Positions 20,089-28,857 of a stretch of 64,000 nt of DNA are shown here, one piece after another. The notes below the pieces were generated by a model. That model saw only the letters and a program-made list of their open reading frames with translations, had not been told where the DNA came from and searched no databases. Each line of letters opens with the position of its first letter. Position 1 is the first letter of the stretch. Origin of the DNA: Pseudomonas oryzihabitans (lineage in GTDB: Bacteria > Pseudomonadota > Gammaproteobacteria > Pseudomonadales > Pseudomonadaceae); assembly GCF_024652905.1 (NCBI RefSeq), contig NZ_CP102428.1:3332001-3396000 (forward strand), given 5' to 3'. The position numbers and the translations under genes were made by a program.

Positions 20089-20114
20089 CAGGACTCCTCC
20101 CTCCAGGAGTCCTG
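20089..20114 (-). terminator. hairpin after the lactonase gene
   Basis: A perfect 10-base inverted repeat, CAGGACTCCT / AGGAGTCCTG, with a 6-base loop lies about 24 bases beyond the lactonase stop. There is no clear U-run, so the terminator role is probable rather than certain. Confidence 0.55.
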
Positions 20115-20137
20115 CTGCAGCTGAGTTCGCCTGCCGC

Positions 20138-21016
20138 TCAGCCCGCGAAGGTGGGCTCGGGCAAACCCTGCACCCCGGGATCCAGGGCGAACAGCCCGCC
20201 GGCCAGGGGCTGGTCGGCGAGATCCCCGCCCGGGCGGATGGAGGTGACGAACAGGGTGTCCAGGTTGCGCCCGCCAAAGGCGCACATGGCCGGCTTCTTG
20301 ACCGGCACGGCCAGGGAGCGGTCCAGGCGGCCGTCCGGGGTGAAGCGATGGATCAGGCCGGCATCGTTGCCGCAGATCCAGTAGCAGCCGTCCACATCCA
20401 CCGCGGCGCCGTCAGGCCGGCCGGGATGGGCGTTCATGTCGACGAACAGTCGCCGATTGCTGGGGGTGCCCGTATCGGAATCGTAATCGAAGGCCCAGAT
20501 CAGCTGACGGCTGGGATGGGAGTCGGACAGGTAGAGGGTGCGGCCATCGGGACTCAGGGCCAAGCCGTTGGGGACGATGAGATCGTCCAGCAGCAATCGG
20601 GCACCCTCTCCTGCGGTATGGCTGTAGAGGCGCCCAGCGGTCGCGCCCTGGGCCATGTCCTGCACCATGGTGCCCACCAGGAAACGGCCCTGGCGATCGC
20701 AGCGACCGTCGTTGCATCTCATGGCCGGCTGCGCATGGTCGAGGGTGACCAGGCGCTCCCCGCTGAGCTGGCCGGAGGCTTCGGTCTGCAGCGCGAAGAG
20801 GCCGCTTTCCAGACCGGCGAGCCAGCCGCCGCCCTCGCGGGCGGCAATGCAGGCGAGCATCTCCGCTGCGCTCCAGCTGTCCAGGGCACCCGCCGGAGTC
20901 CAGCGGTGCAGGCGTTTGGCCGGGATGTCGACCCAGTAGAGCGCCTGTTCGGCAACGTGCCACACCGGGCACTCGCCGGTGGCGTTGCGGGCATCGACCA
21001 GTAGTTCAGCGGTCAT
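20138..21016 (-). CDS. SMP-30/gluconolactonase family lactonase (aldarolactone hydrolase)
   Basis: A 292-residue six-bladed propeller protein of the SMP-30/Gnl/LRE family. Metal-site segments are visible: ECPVWH (Glu ~15), the NDGRCD segment (~100), LIVPNGLALSPDGRTLYLSDS (~150) and RPDGAAVDVDGCYW (~200). It starts 11 bases after the uronate dehydrogenase stop. Uronate dehydrogenases release aldaro-lactones, so it most likely opens galactaro- or glucaro-lactone in uronic acid catabolism. That substrate is inferred from context. Confidence 0.85.
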   Translation of the reverse strand: MTAELLVDARNATGECPVWHVAEQALYWVDIPAKRLHRWTPAGALDSWSAAEMLACIAAREGGGWLAGLESGLFALQTEASGQLSGERLVTLDHAQPAMRCNDGRCDRQGRFLVGTMVQDMAQGATAGRLYSHTAGEGARLLLDDLIVPNGLALSPDGRTLYLSDSHPSRQLIWAFDYDSDTGTPSNRRLFVDMNAHPGRPDGAAVDVDGCYWICGNDAGLIHRFTPDGRLDRSLAVPVKKPAMCAFGGRNLDTLFVTSIRPGGDLADQPLAGGLFALDPGVQGLPEPTFAG

Positions 21017-21027
21017 GGCAGCCACCC

Positions 21028-21846
21028 TCAGTCGTCGAAGGGGCCGGTGGCGACGAAGGCACCGCCCTGGTAGACCAGCGACGGATCGTCCGCCGCCGGC
21101 ATGGGCTGGGCCTCGACCTTGGCGCGGAACTGCTCGGAGTTGTCCTTGGGCTGGAAGCCCAGGTGCGCGGCCAGGCGGTTGTCCCACCAAATGTCGCGAT
21201 TGTCGGAGGCGCCATAGACGATGGTGTGGCCGACGTCCGGGGTGGTCAGGCTGCGCAGGATGAGGTCGGTCAGGTCTTCGTAGCTCAGCCAGGTGGCGAG
21301 CATGCGGCGGTTCTGCGCTTCGGGAAAGGAGGAGCCGATGCGGATGCTCACCGTCTCGATGCCATAGCGATCGAAATAGAACGTCGCCAGGTCTTCGCCA
21401 AAGGCTTTGGACAGGCCGTAGTAGCTGTCTGGACGTTGGGGCACGCTGGCGTCGATGCGCTGGTCCTGGCGGTAGAAGCCGATGACATGGTTGGAGCTGG
21501 CGAAGATGATGCGCTTCACCCCGTGGCGCCGTGCGGCCTCATAGAGGTTGAAGGTGCCGCGGATGTTGGCTTCGAGGATGGGCTCGAAGGCGTGCTCGGT
21601 GGAGATGCCGCCAAAGTGCAGGATGGCATCGACGCCTTCCACCAGGGCATGGACGCCGGCCTTGTCCGCCAGGTCGCAGATAACCACCTCTTCCGCTGAC
21701 CCCTGGGCCGCATCCATCGGCGCGATATCGGACAGGCGCAGGATCTCGGCATGGGGCTTGAGCCGCTGGCGCAGCTCCTTGCCCAGGCCGCCGGCGGCGC
21801 CGGTGAGCAGGAGTCGATGGAAACGAGACGAGGAAACTTCGGACAT
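21028..21846 (-). CDS. udh: uronate dehydrogenase
   Basis: A 272-residue short-chain (extended) NAD-dependent dehydrogenase, closely similar to the P. syringae uronate dehydrogenase I remember. It has GAAGGLG at residues 16-22 for NAD, SSNHVIGFY, and the catalytic Tyr143-x-x-x-Lys147 in SYYGLSK. The C-terminal YQGGAFVATGPF is also typical. It oxidises D-glucuronate or D-galacturonate to the aldarolactone. The lactonase gene follows in the same operon, and inverted repeats lie in the upstream gap. Confidence 0.92.
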   Translation of the reverse strand: MSEVSSSRFHRLLLTGAAGGLGKELRQRLKPHAEILRLSDIAPMDAAQGSAEEVVICDLADKAGVHALVEGVDAILHFGGISTEHAFEPILEANIRGTFNLYEAARRHGVKRIIFASSNHVIGFYRQDQRIDASVPQRPDSYYGLSKAFGEDLATFYFDRYGIETVSIRIGSSFPEAQNRRMLATWLSYEDLTDLILRSLTTPDVGHTIVYGASDNRDIWWDNRLAAHLGFQPKDNSEQFRAKVEAQPMPAADDPSLVYQGGAFVATGPFDD

Positions 21847-21877
21847 GACTGGGCGCCTTCTTATGGAGTTATCTGGC

Positions 21878-21917
21878 AAGAGGTACGACATCCCACCTCT
21901 TTTCGCGATTCTCGCGA
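21878..21917 (-). promoter_or_regulatory. two inverted repeats upstream of udh
   Basis: AAGAGGT-10 bases-ACCTCTT (21878-21901) and TCGCGA-TTC-TCGCGA (21903-21917) both lie within 75 bases of the udh start. The first could be an operator. The second could also be a terminator stem of the upstream two-component gene on the same strand. Confidence 0.45.
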
Positions 21918-21942
21918 GCGCCTGGAGTCCTGTCAATGCTAC

Positions 21943-23139
21943 CTAAGCGGACAGGCAGGGCAGCCGTAGCCGGAACGTCGCGCCCTGTCCGGCGATGCTT
22001 TCCACGTGCAGGCTGCCGCGGTGCGCCTTGACAATCTGGTCGGCGATATAGAGCCCCAGGCCCAGGCCGGCGATGTTCTCGGTACCGCTGGCGCGCTCGA
22101 ACTGGCGGAAGATCAGCGCCTGGTGCTCCACTGGGATGCCGATGCCATGGTCCTTGACGCTGAGTTCCACCTCGGCCCCATCGCCGCGCAGGGAGATTTC
22201 CACCGGGCGGCCGGCGCCGTATCTCATGGCGTTGGTCAGCAGGTTGGTGATCACCTGCTCGATGCGGAATTCGTCCCAGAAGCCAGGCGCCGGGCCTTCG
22301 GCGTGCAGCTCCACCGGACAGCCGGCGGCGGCGAATTGCGAGGCGAAGCTGTCCACCACGGTGTTGACCAGAGCGGCGAGATCGCACTGCGTGGGACGGA
22401 TGGACAGCTTGCCGGTGCGGATGCGCGAGATGTCGAGCATGTCGTCGATCAGGTGCACCAGACGCTGGATCTGCCGCTCGTCGCGCTCGGCCATGCCGGC
22501 CAGCTTGTCGGGGGTGAAGGCTTCCAGTTTGCCCTTGTCCAGGTACATGCGACGCAGCTGGGCTTCGAGCATCAGGGTGTTGAGCGGGGTCTTGAGTTCG
22601 TGGGAGACCATGGACATGAAGTCGTCCCGGGTGCGCACCGCCTGCTGCAGCTCCACTTGGGTCTGGCGCAACTCGGCTAGCAGGATCTCCTGCTCCTGGC
22701 GACTCTGTTCCAGGGCCACCAGCTGCTCGGCCAGACGCTTGCGATGCCAGTAGAGATCGACGAAGACCCGGGTCTTGCTCTTGACCGCATGGACGTCGAG
22801 GGGCTTGTGCAGGAAGTCCACCGCACCGCTCTCGTAGCCCTTGAAGGCATAGTTGAGATCGCGGCCGGCGGCGCTGACGAAGACGATGGGAATGTGCCGA
22901 GTCTTTTCCAGGCCGCGCATCATTTCCGCCAGTTCGAAGCCGTTCATGCCCGGCATCTGCACATCGAGGATCGCCAGGGCGAACTCGTGCATCAGCAGGA
23001 GCTCCAACGCGGCTTCGGCGGAGGTGGCCTGGAAGATCTCCAGCGCCTCGCTGCGCAGCAGGGCTTCCAGTGCCAGGAGATTCTCCGGCAGGTCGTCTAC
23101 GAGCAGGATCTTCGCCTGTTCGACGGGTACATCAGCCAT
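21943..23139 (-). CDS. response regulator-histidine kinase fusion
   Basis: A 398-residue soluble hybrid. An N-terminal receiver domain (phospho-acceptor Asp59 in LAILDVQMPG, Lys in LHKPLD) is joined by a coiled coil (~130-170) to a HisKA domain with His180 in the VSHELKTPLN motif. A HATPase domain with N-box (TNLLTNAMRYG), DHGIGIP and GLGLGLYI completes it. It has no membrane or sensor part, so it probably receives its signal by phosphotransfer from the large kinase encoded upstream. It overlaps the cheB-like gene by 8 bases and ends a four-gene operon. Confidence 0.9.
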   Translation of the reverse strand: MADVPVEQAKILLVDDLPENLLALEALLRSEALEIFQATSAEAALELLLMHEFALAILDVQMPGMNGFELAEMMRGLEKTRHIPIVFVSAAGRDLNYAFKGYESGAVDFLHKPLDVHAVKSKTRVFVDLYWHRKRLAEQLVALEQSRQEQEILLAELRQTQVELQQAVRTRDDFMSMVSHELKTPLNTLMLEAQLRRMYLDKGKLEAFTPDKLAGMAERDERQIQRLVHLIDDMLDISRIRTGKLSIRPTQCDLAALVNTVVDSFASQFAAAGCPVELHAEGPAPGFWDEFRIEQVITNLLTNAMRYGAGRPVEISLRGDGAEVELSVKDHGIGIPVEHQALIFRQFERASGTENIAGLGLGLYIADQIVKAHRGSLHVESIAGQGATFRLRLPCLSA

Positions 23140-23719
23140 GGTCGCGTTCCAGCTCGGTGAGCAATAGATGGATGCCCGGCACATCCAGCACGAAATCCGG
23201 GTGGAATCTCTTCAACGCCGCCTCGGGCATGGTCGGCACCTCGGCCGATTGCGGCGACTGGACGACGGTCACCGCGCCGTTCTGAGCCAGGGCATGCAGG
23301 CCGCTGGCGCCGTCGTGGTTGGCACCGGTGAGCAAGACGCCGCAGACCTGCTCGCCCAGGGCATCGGCCGCGCTTTCGAACAAGACATCGATGGACGGCC
23401 GGGAAAACTGCACCGGCTCATCGCGTGACAGCGACAGGGTGAAGTCGTCCTCCACCAGCAGGTGATAACCCGGCGGCGCGAAATACAGGGTGCCCGGCAG
23501 TATAGCGTCCTTGTCCTCGGCTTCACGCACCTGCAGGGCGAGCCGCGCCTGGAACAGCTCGGCCAGGCGCGAATTGCGGTCGTCCGGCAGGTGCAGCACC
23601 ACCGCCAGCGGCAGGCGAAAACTGGCCGGCAGGGGCGAGAGCAGACGCAGCAGCACCTGCAGCCCGCCGGCCGAGGCTCCGATGACGATGAGGCGCAAAG
23701 GTTTGCGGGGCGGGAACAT
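23132..23719 (-). CDS. CheB-type methylesterase domain protein
   Basis: A 195-residue stand-alone CheB catalytic domain without receiver. The Ser-His-Asp triad is visible: Ser16 in IGASAGG, His43 in VLHLP, and Asp136 in LLTGANHDGASG. It hydrolyses methyl-glutamate esters or deamidates Gln in partner proteins. It lies next to a CheR methyltransferase but there are no chemoreceptor genes, so the pair more likely tunes the large coiled-coil kinase beside it than flagellar chemotaxis. That role is inference. Confidence 0.88.
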   Translation of the reverse strand: MFPPRKPLRLIVIGASAGGLQVLLRLLSPLPASFRLPLAVVLHLPDDRNSRLAELFQARLALQVREAEDKDAILPGTLYFAPPGYHLLVEDDFTLSLSRDEPVQFSRPSIDVLFESAADALGEQVCGVLLTGANHDGASGLHALAQNGAVTVVQSPQSAEVPTMPEAALKRFHPDFVLDVPGIHLLLTELERDHG

Positions 23720-23720
23720 G

Positions 23721-24539
23721 CTAGAGCCTGCGGAACAGCCGTTCCTGCTTCACCACCGGCTCGAAGTGACCGGCATAGGCGGAGAAGTCCAGCGACTCCT
23801 TGCTGCCCAGGCCGAGAAAGCCGCGATGACTCAGGGACTCGTGGAATAGGCCGAGCGCCCGATTCTGCAGATTCTTGTTGAAGTAGATGAGCACGTTGCG
23901 GCAGGACACCAGCTGGGTCTCGGAAAAGACGCTGTCGGTGGCCAGGCTGTGGTCGGCGAAGGTCACGTTGGCGATCAGCGACTTGTCGAACAGGGCGCCG
24001 TCGTAGGCCGCGGTGTAGTAGTCGGAAAAGGCGCGGGTACCGCCGGCCTTCTGGTAGCTGGCGGTGTAGGCGCGCATCCGCTCCAGCGGAAAGATGCCCT
24101 GGCGAGCCTTTTCCATGGAGCGCGGATTGATGTCGGTGGCATAGAAGAGCGTACGGTCGAGCAGCCCCTCTTCCTGGAACAGGATGGCCATGGAGAAGAC
24201 TTCCTCGCCGGTGCTGCAACCGGCGATCCATACCTTGAGCGAAGGATAGGTGCGCAGCACCGGCACCACCTGCTGACGCAGGGCGAGGAAGTAGCCCGGA
24301 TCGCGAAACATCTCGCTCACCGGGATGGTGATGAACTGCAGCAGCTCGGCGAACAGCGCCGGATCGCGCAGGACCCGCTCCTGCAGCGTTGAGATGCTCG
24401 GGCAGTCGAAGCGCGTCAGCGCCTGCAGCACCCGCCGCTTGAGCGAGGCCTTGGAGTAATTGCGAAAGTCGTGGCTGTATCTCAGGAAGATGCCTTCCAG
24501 CAGCAACCTCAGCTCGATGTCCTGCAGCCGTTCGCTCAT
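23721..24539 (-). CDS. CheR-type protein-glutamate methyltransferase
   Basis: A 272-residue CheR protein. An N-terminal helical domain is followed by the AdoMet-binding fold with WIAGCSTGEEVFSMAI, then FYATDIN and the CRNVLIYF strand. There is no TPR or receptor-tethering extension. It sits between the large sensor kinase (3 bases away) and the CheB gene (1 base away), so all four genes are likely co-transcribed. Confidence 0.9.
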   Translation of the reverse strand: MSERLQDIELRLLLEGIFLRYSHDFRNYSKASLKRRVLQALTRFDCPSISTLQERVLRDPALFAELLQFITIPVSEMFRDPGYFLALRQQVVPVLRTYPSLKVWIAGCSTGEEVFSMAILFQEEGLLDRTLFYATDINPRSMEKARQGIFPLERMRAYTASYQKAGGTRAFSDYYTAAYDGALFDKSLIANVTFADHSLATDSVFSETQLVSCRNVLIYFNKNLQNRALGLFHESLSHRGFLGLGSKESLDFSAYAGHFEPVVKQERLFRRL

Positions 24540-24542
24540 GAC

Positions 24543-27500
24543 CTAGAGGCGCTCCAGCGACGGCATCCAGACGCGGATCAGCGAGAACAGCCGGTCCAGA
24601 TCGATGGGCTTGGCCAGGTAGTCGCTGGCGCCGGCGGCGAGGCAGCGCTCCTGGTCGTCCTTCATGGCCTTGGCGGTGATGGCGATGATCGGCAGCTTCT
24701 TCATGTGCGGCCGCTTGCGGATCTCGCGCATGGCTTCGTAGCCGTCCATCATCGGCATCATGATGTCCATCAGCACCAGGTCGATGGTGTCGCTGTTGTC
24801 GAGCTTCTCCAGCGCTTCCAGGCCGTTGCGGGCGATCTCCACCTTGGCGCCCTTCTGCTCCAGGGCGCTGGTGAGGGCGAAGATGTTGCGCACGTCGTCG
24901 TCCACCAGCAGCAGGGTGCGGCCGTCGAAGGCCTTCTCGCGGCTGCGAGCGCTTTCCAGCATGCGCTGGCGATCGAGCGGCATGTCGGCCTCGATCTTGT
25001 GCAGGAACAGGGTCACCTCGTCCAGCAGCCGCTCCGGCGAGCGCGCGCCCTTGATGATGATGGAGCGCGAATACTTGAGCAGCGCCGCTTCTTCGTCACG
25101 GGTCAGGCTGCGACCGGTGTAGACGATGACCGGCGGGAAGGAGCAGATGTCCTCGCTGGCCATGCGTTCGAGCAATTCGCCGCCCTCCATGTCGGGCAGC
25201 TTGAGGTCGATGACCATGCAGTCGTAGACCTCGTCGCGCAGCAGCTCCAGGGCCTGGCTGCCCATCTCCACCGCGGTGATCTCCACGTCCACGTCGCCGA
25301 TCAGCTTGGCGATGCTGTCGCGCTGGAGGGCGTCGTCCTCCACCAGCAGCACCCGCTTGATGCCGGCGGCGAACTTGGCTTCCAGGCGGGTGAAGGCCTC
25401 GCGCAGTTCGTCGCGGGTGGTGGGCTTGATGGCGTAGCCGACCGCGCCCATGTGCATGGCGGTCTCGATGCGATCCGAGGCCGAGACCACGTGTACCGGG
25501 ATGTGGCGGGTCAGGGGATTTTCCTTGAGCCGCTCCAGCACCGTGAGACCGGAATGATCCGGCAGGCCCATGTCGAGCAGGATGGCGTCGGGGCGGTATT
25601 CCAGCGCCGCGGCGAAGCCTTCCTCGGCGCGGTGGGCGACCAGGCAGCTGTACTTCAGTTCGTGGGCGAGATCGAAGAGGATCTGCGCGAAGGGCACCTC
25701 GTCTTCGATCACCAGCACCCGACGATCCGGATAGGGCCAGCTGTCGCGGTCGTCGGCGAAGGCGGCGCCCACGGGTGCCGCGGCCTCGGTGACCGGCGGC
25801 GGCGCGGCCGGACGCGGGGTGGCGGCCAGGGTCGCCAAAGGCGCGGGCGTTGTGGCGGCCGGCGTGGCGGCTTGGGCCGGAGCCATGATCGGTGTCACCG
25901 GCAGGCTGGGCGCGGCGGCTTCCTGGTACTCCAGCGGCAGACGCAGGGTGAAGGTGCTGCCCTCGCCCGGCTGGCTGGTGACGCTCAGGGTGCCTCCCAG
26001 CAGTAGCGCCAGGTCGCGGGAGATTGACAGTCCCAGACCGGTGCCGCCGTAGCGACGGGTGATGGCGCCATCCGCCTGGCGGAAGGCCTCGAAGATCAGC
26101 TCCTGCTGCTCGGCGGCGATGCCGATGCCGGTATCGCTCACCGCGAAGCTGGGCTGACCGTCTTGCAGGGACAGGCGCAGGCTGACCTGGCCGTGTTCGG
26201 TGAACTTGAAGGCGTTGGACAGCAGGTTCTTGAGGATCTGCTCGACCCGCTGGCGATCGCTGAAGAAGGCCGGCGGCATCCGCTCGTCCAGCTCCACCAC
26301 GAAGGCGACGCCCTTGTTCTGGGCCACCGGCTCGAAGGCGGTCTTCAGGGCTTCCACCAGGCGGCGCACGGACATCTGCTCCGGGCGGATCTCCAGCATG
26401 CCGGCCTCGACCTTGGAGATGTCGAGGATGTCGTTGATCAGGGTGAGCAGGTCGTTGCCCGCCGAGTAGATGGACTCGGCATAGCGCACCTGCTCGGTGC
26501 TCAGGTTGCCGGCGGGGTTGTCCGCCAGCAGCTTGGACAGGATCAGCGAACTGTTCAGCGGCGTACGCAATTCATGGGACATGTTCGCCAGGAATTCGGA
26601 CTTGTACTGGCTGGCCCGCTCCAGCTCGCGTGCCCGGTCTTCCAGCAATTGCTGGGCTTCGTTGAGACGGTTGTTGCGGTCGTCCAGCACGTCGCGCTGC
26701 TGCAGGAGCTCCTGGGCCTGTTCGGAGAGCTGCTCGTTGGTCTGCTCCAGTTCGGCCTGCTGCTGTTCCAGATGGACCTGGGATTCCTTCAGTGCCTGGG
26801 ACTGCTCTTCCAGCTCTTCGTTGGCGGTGCGCAGCTCTTCCTGCTGCACCTGCAGTTCTTCGTTGAGCTGCTGGGTTTCCGCCAGCACCTGCTGCAGGCG
26901 CTGGCGATAGCGCGCGGCTTCCACCGAGGAGCCGATGGAATCGGCGATCAGGGTCAGTAGTTCTTCGTCCTGCGGACGCAGGGCACGCAGGAAACCCAGT
27001 TCCACCACGCCATTCACCCGGCCATCGTTCTCGATGGGTACGATGAGCGCCGCGCTGGCCTGGCGTTCACCCAGCGCCGAGTTGACCTTGAGGTAGTCGA
27101 CGGGCAGCTGGTCGAGCGCCATGGGGCGACCGTCCAGGACGGCCTGACCGGCCAGGCCCTCGCCCGGTGCCAGGCGCTGGCGACGGCGGCGCCCCTCGTC
27201 GTCCAGGGCATAGTCGGCGACGCGCTCCAGGCTGCCATCGTCGAGACGCACATAGAGCGCGCCGGCCGCGGCGCCCAGATAGCGCGCCAGGAATTGCAGG
27301 ATGCTCTGGCCCAGCGGCGCCAGCGACGCCTGGCCGATGACCGCTTCCGACAGCTGATTCTGGCCGGAGCGGAACCAGCTCTGCCGCTCCAGGTTGTCGG
27401 TGTGCTCGGCCTGCTGATCGAGCAGCCGGGTATAGGTCGCGGAGAGCCGCATGAGTTCCCGGCGACCAAAGAAGGCCATGATGCCCGACAACAGCAGGCT

Positions 27501-28082
27501 GACGATGAGGAAGGCGGCGACGAAGATCACCGTCATGCGGCTGGCCGTCTCGGTGCGCTCGGCGCGCATCTGCTCTTCGTAGGCGATGAAGTCGGTGTAG
27601 TCGCGTCGGATGCTGTCGATGCGATTCTTGCCCTGACCATCGCTCAGCGGTGTCTGGAAATCCCCCCCAATGCGGCGCGCCTCGATCACCTGGCTGGCGT
27701 ATTGGCGCCACTCGCGGTGCACCGCCTCGATCCGCTCCAGTCGGCGAATCTGCACGGCACTGTCGCTGACCAGATTCTTCAGCTCATCGAGTTGCGGCTC
27801 GACATTGGGCAAGGCGCGCTCATAAGGCTGCAGAAAGCTGGTATTGCCGCTCAGCAGATAGCCGCGCATCCCGGTTTCCAGATCGACCACCAGGCGGAAG
27901 TTGGCGTTGGCCTCGCTGATGACGCGGTCGGTGTGCTCGACCCACTGGGTAACTTTCAGTAGGTAATAGATGATGGCGATGAAGAAAATCGCGCTGAAGA
28001 CACCGATACTCAGGGGCAGGGAAAGATTGCGCTTGAGGATCTGGCTGAAGTGCTTCTGATCGAGGGGCGACTCGCGATTCAT
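24543..28082 (-). CDS. CHASE3-GAF hybrid histidine kinase with three receiver domains
   Basis: An 1179-residue membrane sensor kinase. A helix at ~21-43 and another at ~187-208 frame a periplasmic CHASE3-like four-helix part. A GAF-like domain (~255-400) and a long Gln/Glu-rich coiled coil (~400-500) follow. HisKA has His503 in the [10 protein letters not shown] motif, and HATPase follows it. An Ala/Pro/Thr linker precedes three receivers with acceptor Asp837, Asp959 and Asp1106. It is the first gene of the operon with cheR, cheB and the response regulator-kinase. The coiled coil is a plausible substrate for the CheR/CheB pair. That is inference. Confidence 0.9.
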   Translation of the reverse strand: MNRESPLDQKHFSQILKRNLSLPLSIGVFSAIFFIAIIYYLLKVTQWVEHTDRVISEANANFRLVVDLETGMRGYLLSGNTSFLQPYERALPNVEPQLDELKNLVSDSAVQIRRLERIEAVHREWRQYASQVIEARRIGGDFQTPLSDGQGKNRIDSIRRDYTDFIAYEEQMRAERTETASRMTVIFVAAFLIVSLLLSGIMAFFGRRELMRLSATYTRLLDQQAEHTDNLERQSWFRSGQNQLSEAVIGQASLAPLGQSILQFLARYLGAAAGALYVRLDDGSLERVADYALDDEGRRRRQRLAPGEGLAGQAVLDGRPMALDQLPVDYLKVNSALGERQASAALIVPIENDGRVNGVVELGFLRALRPQDEELLTLIADSIGSSVEAARYRQRLQQVLAETQQLNEELQVQQEELRTANEELEEQSQALKESQVHLEQQQAELEQTNEQLSEQAQELLQQRDVLDDRNNRLNEAQQLLEDRARELERASQYKSEFLANMSHELRTPLNSSLILSKLLADNPAGNLSTEQVRYAESIYSAGNDLLTLINDILDISKVEAGMLEIRPEQMSVRRLVEALKTAFEPVAQNKGVAFVVELDERMPPAFFSDRQRVEQILKNLLSNAFKFTEHGQVSLRLSLQDGQPSFAVSDTGIGIAAEQQELIFEAFRQADGAITRRYGGTGLGLSISRDLALLLGGTLSVTSQPGEGSTFTLRLPLEYQEAAAPSLPVTPIMAPAQAATPAATTPAPLATLAATPRPAAPPPVTEAAAPVGAAFADDRDSWPYPDRRVLVIEDEVPFAQILFDLAHELKYSCLVAHRAEEGFAAALEYRPDAILLDMGLPDHSGLTVLERLKENPLTRHIPVHVVSASDRIETAMHMGAVGYAIKPTTRDELREAFTRLEAKFAAGIKRVLLVEDDALQRDSIAKLIGDVDVEITAVEMGSQALELLRDEVYDCMVIDLKLPDMEGGELLERMASEDICSFPPVIVYTGRSLTRDEEAALLKYSRSIIIKGARSPERLLDEVTLFLHKIEADMPLDRQRMLESARSREKAFDGRTLLLVDDDVRNIFALTSALEQKGAKVEIARNGLEALEKLDNSDTIDLVLMDIMMPMMDGYEAMREIRKRPHMKKLPIIAITAKAMKDDQERCLAAGASDYLAKPIDLDRLFSLIRVWMPSLERL

Positions 28083-28182
28083 GGGGTCTGAAAGCCTTGT
28101 ACAGGACGAAACGGTCGGCGGCGGCTAGGCCTCTGTCAGCGGGATTGCCGTCATCCGCCGAGACACGACCGAAGACCGATCA

Positions 28183-28211
28183 GAACCCTGCCACGCCTTG
28201 GCAGGGTTCTT
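28183..28211. terminator. inverted repeat between yqaE-like gene and sensor kinase
   Basis: GAACCCTGCCA / TGGCAGGGTTC forms an 11-base stem. It lies downstream of the small YqaE gene and upstream of the kinase gene, both on the minus strand, and could terminate the former. There is no strong U-run on either strand. Confidence 0.5.
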
Positions 28212-28340
28212 TCGAAAAGCCTGCAGAACACGCGCTGGCCGGACGTGGACACCAGCGGCGCTGGCGTCGTCGCCTCCGTTGCAGCGGGCTCGCAGCTCAA
28301 CTGATCGATCGAGACACGCAACGCGCGTCCGCGCCTCTGG

Positions 28341-28499
28341 TCAGCGACGGGCAATCACCCAGACGGCATGGATGATACCCGGAATGTAACCCAGCAGCGT
28401 CAACAGGATGTTCAGCCAGAAGGCACCGCCGAAGCCAACCTGCAGGAAGACGCCCACGGGAGGGAGGATGATGGCAAAGATAAGGCGGATGAGGTCCAT
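28341..28499 (-). CDS. YqaE/Pmp3 family membrane protein (52 residues)
   Basis: This short gene encodes a two-helix hydrophobic peptide starting MDLIRLIFAIILPPVGVFLQ. The family hallmarks are all present: ILPPVGVF in the first helix, the GGAFWLNILLTLLGYIPGIIHA turn and second helix, and a basic C-terminus. Pmp3/YqaE proteins are inner-membrane peptides tied to salt and membrane-potential stress. The gene is easily missed because of its length. A GGAGCC sequence upstream of the ATG is a possible ribosome-binding site. Confidence 0.9.
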   Translation of the reverse strand: MDLIRLIFAIILPPVGVFLQVGFGGAFWLNILLTLLGYIPGIIHAVWVIARR

Positions 28500-28574
28500 T
28501 TCAGGCTCCAGTAGTGGGTGGGCAAGAAGATGCCTCTAAGACTGGTACGCCCGAATCAGGTTCCGGCAGGCAAT

Positions 28575-28600
28575 AAAAAACCCCGCCGAAGCGGGGTTTC
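28575..28600 (-). terminator. Rho-independent terminator, minus strand
   Basis: The stem CCCCGC/GCGGGG with a CGAA-type tetraloop is followed on the minus strand by TTTTTT. It would end transcription from the upstream acyl-CoA dehydrogenase gene before the YqaE gene. Confidence 0.88.
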
Positions 28601-28610
28601 GCAGACTTAA

Positions 28611-28697
28611 CCCGACATCCTTGTCGGGCCGCCAATCCTTGGCCATCTATCCCTGTAAGTCTCTGCCCGACATCCTTGCCGGGGGGCCATCCTGGCC
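28611..28697. repeat. two imperfect copies of a hairpin-forming repeat
   Basis: CCCGACATCCTTGTCGGG..CCTTGGCC and CCCGACATCCTTGCCGGG..CATCCTGGCC are copies about 55 bases apart, each able to fold. They look like a family repeat of pseudomonads. Confidence 0.65.
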
Positions 28698-28807
28698 ACA
28701 TTTCCTTGAAATCATCTGGAGCGCTGGGTACATCCTGTACCGCGATCCGATGGGTGTAGATTACGCAGCTCCCATGGACTAGGCGATGGCTTATCGCGGC
28801 GACGTCA

Positions 28808-28825
28808 TGTAAGCCAAAGCTTACA
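28808..28825. repeat. 7-base inverted repeat TGTAAGC-CAAA-GCTTACA
   Basis: A perfect stem lies 33 bases beyond the stop of the acyl-CoA dehydrogenase gene. There is no U-run. Its role as operator or RNA end structure is undecided. Confidence 0.45.
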
Positions 28826-28857
28826 CCGCATGGCTTTTCACCTTGCCGGTCAATCGC

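Larger units (their letters stand above)
28500..28857. other. intergenic region with terminator and paired hairpin repeats
   Basis: No gene is seen here. The stretch holds a minus-strand terminator, two related hairpin units (28611-28645 and 28666-28697, each starting CCCGACATCCTTG), and a 7-base inverted repeat near the end of the acyl-CoA dehydrogenase gene. The promoter of the YqaE gene must also lie here. Confidence 0.7.
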
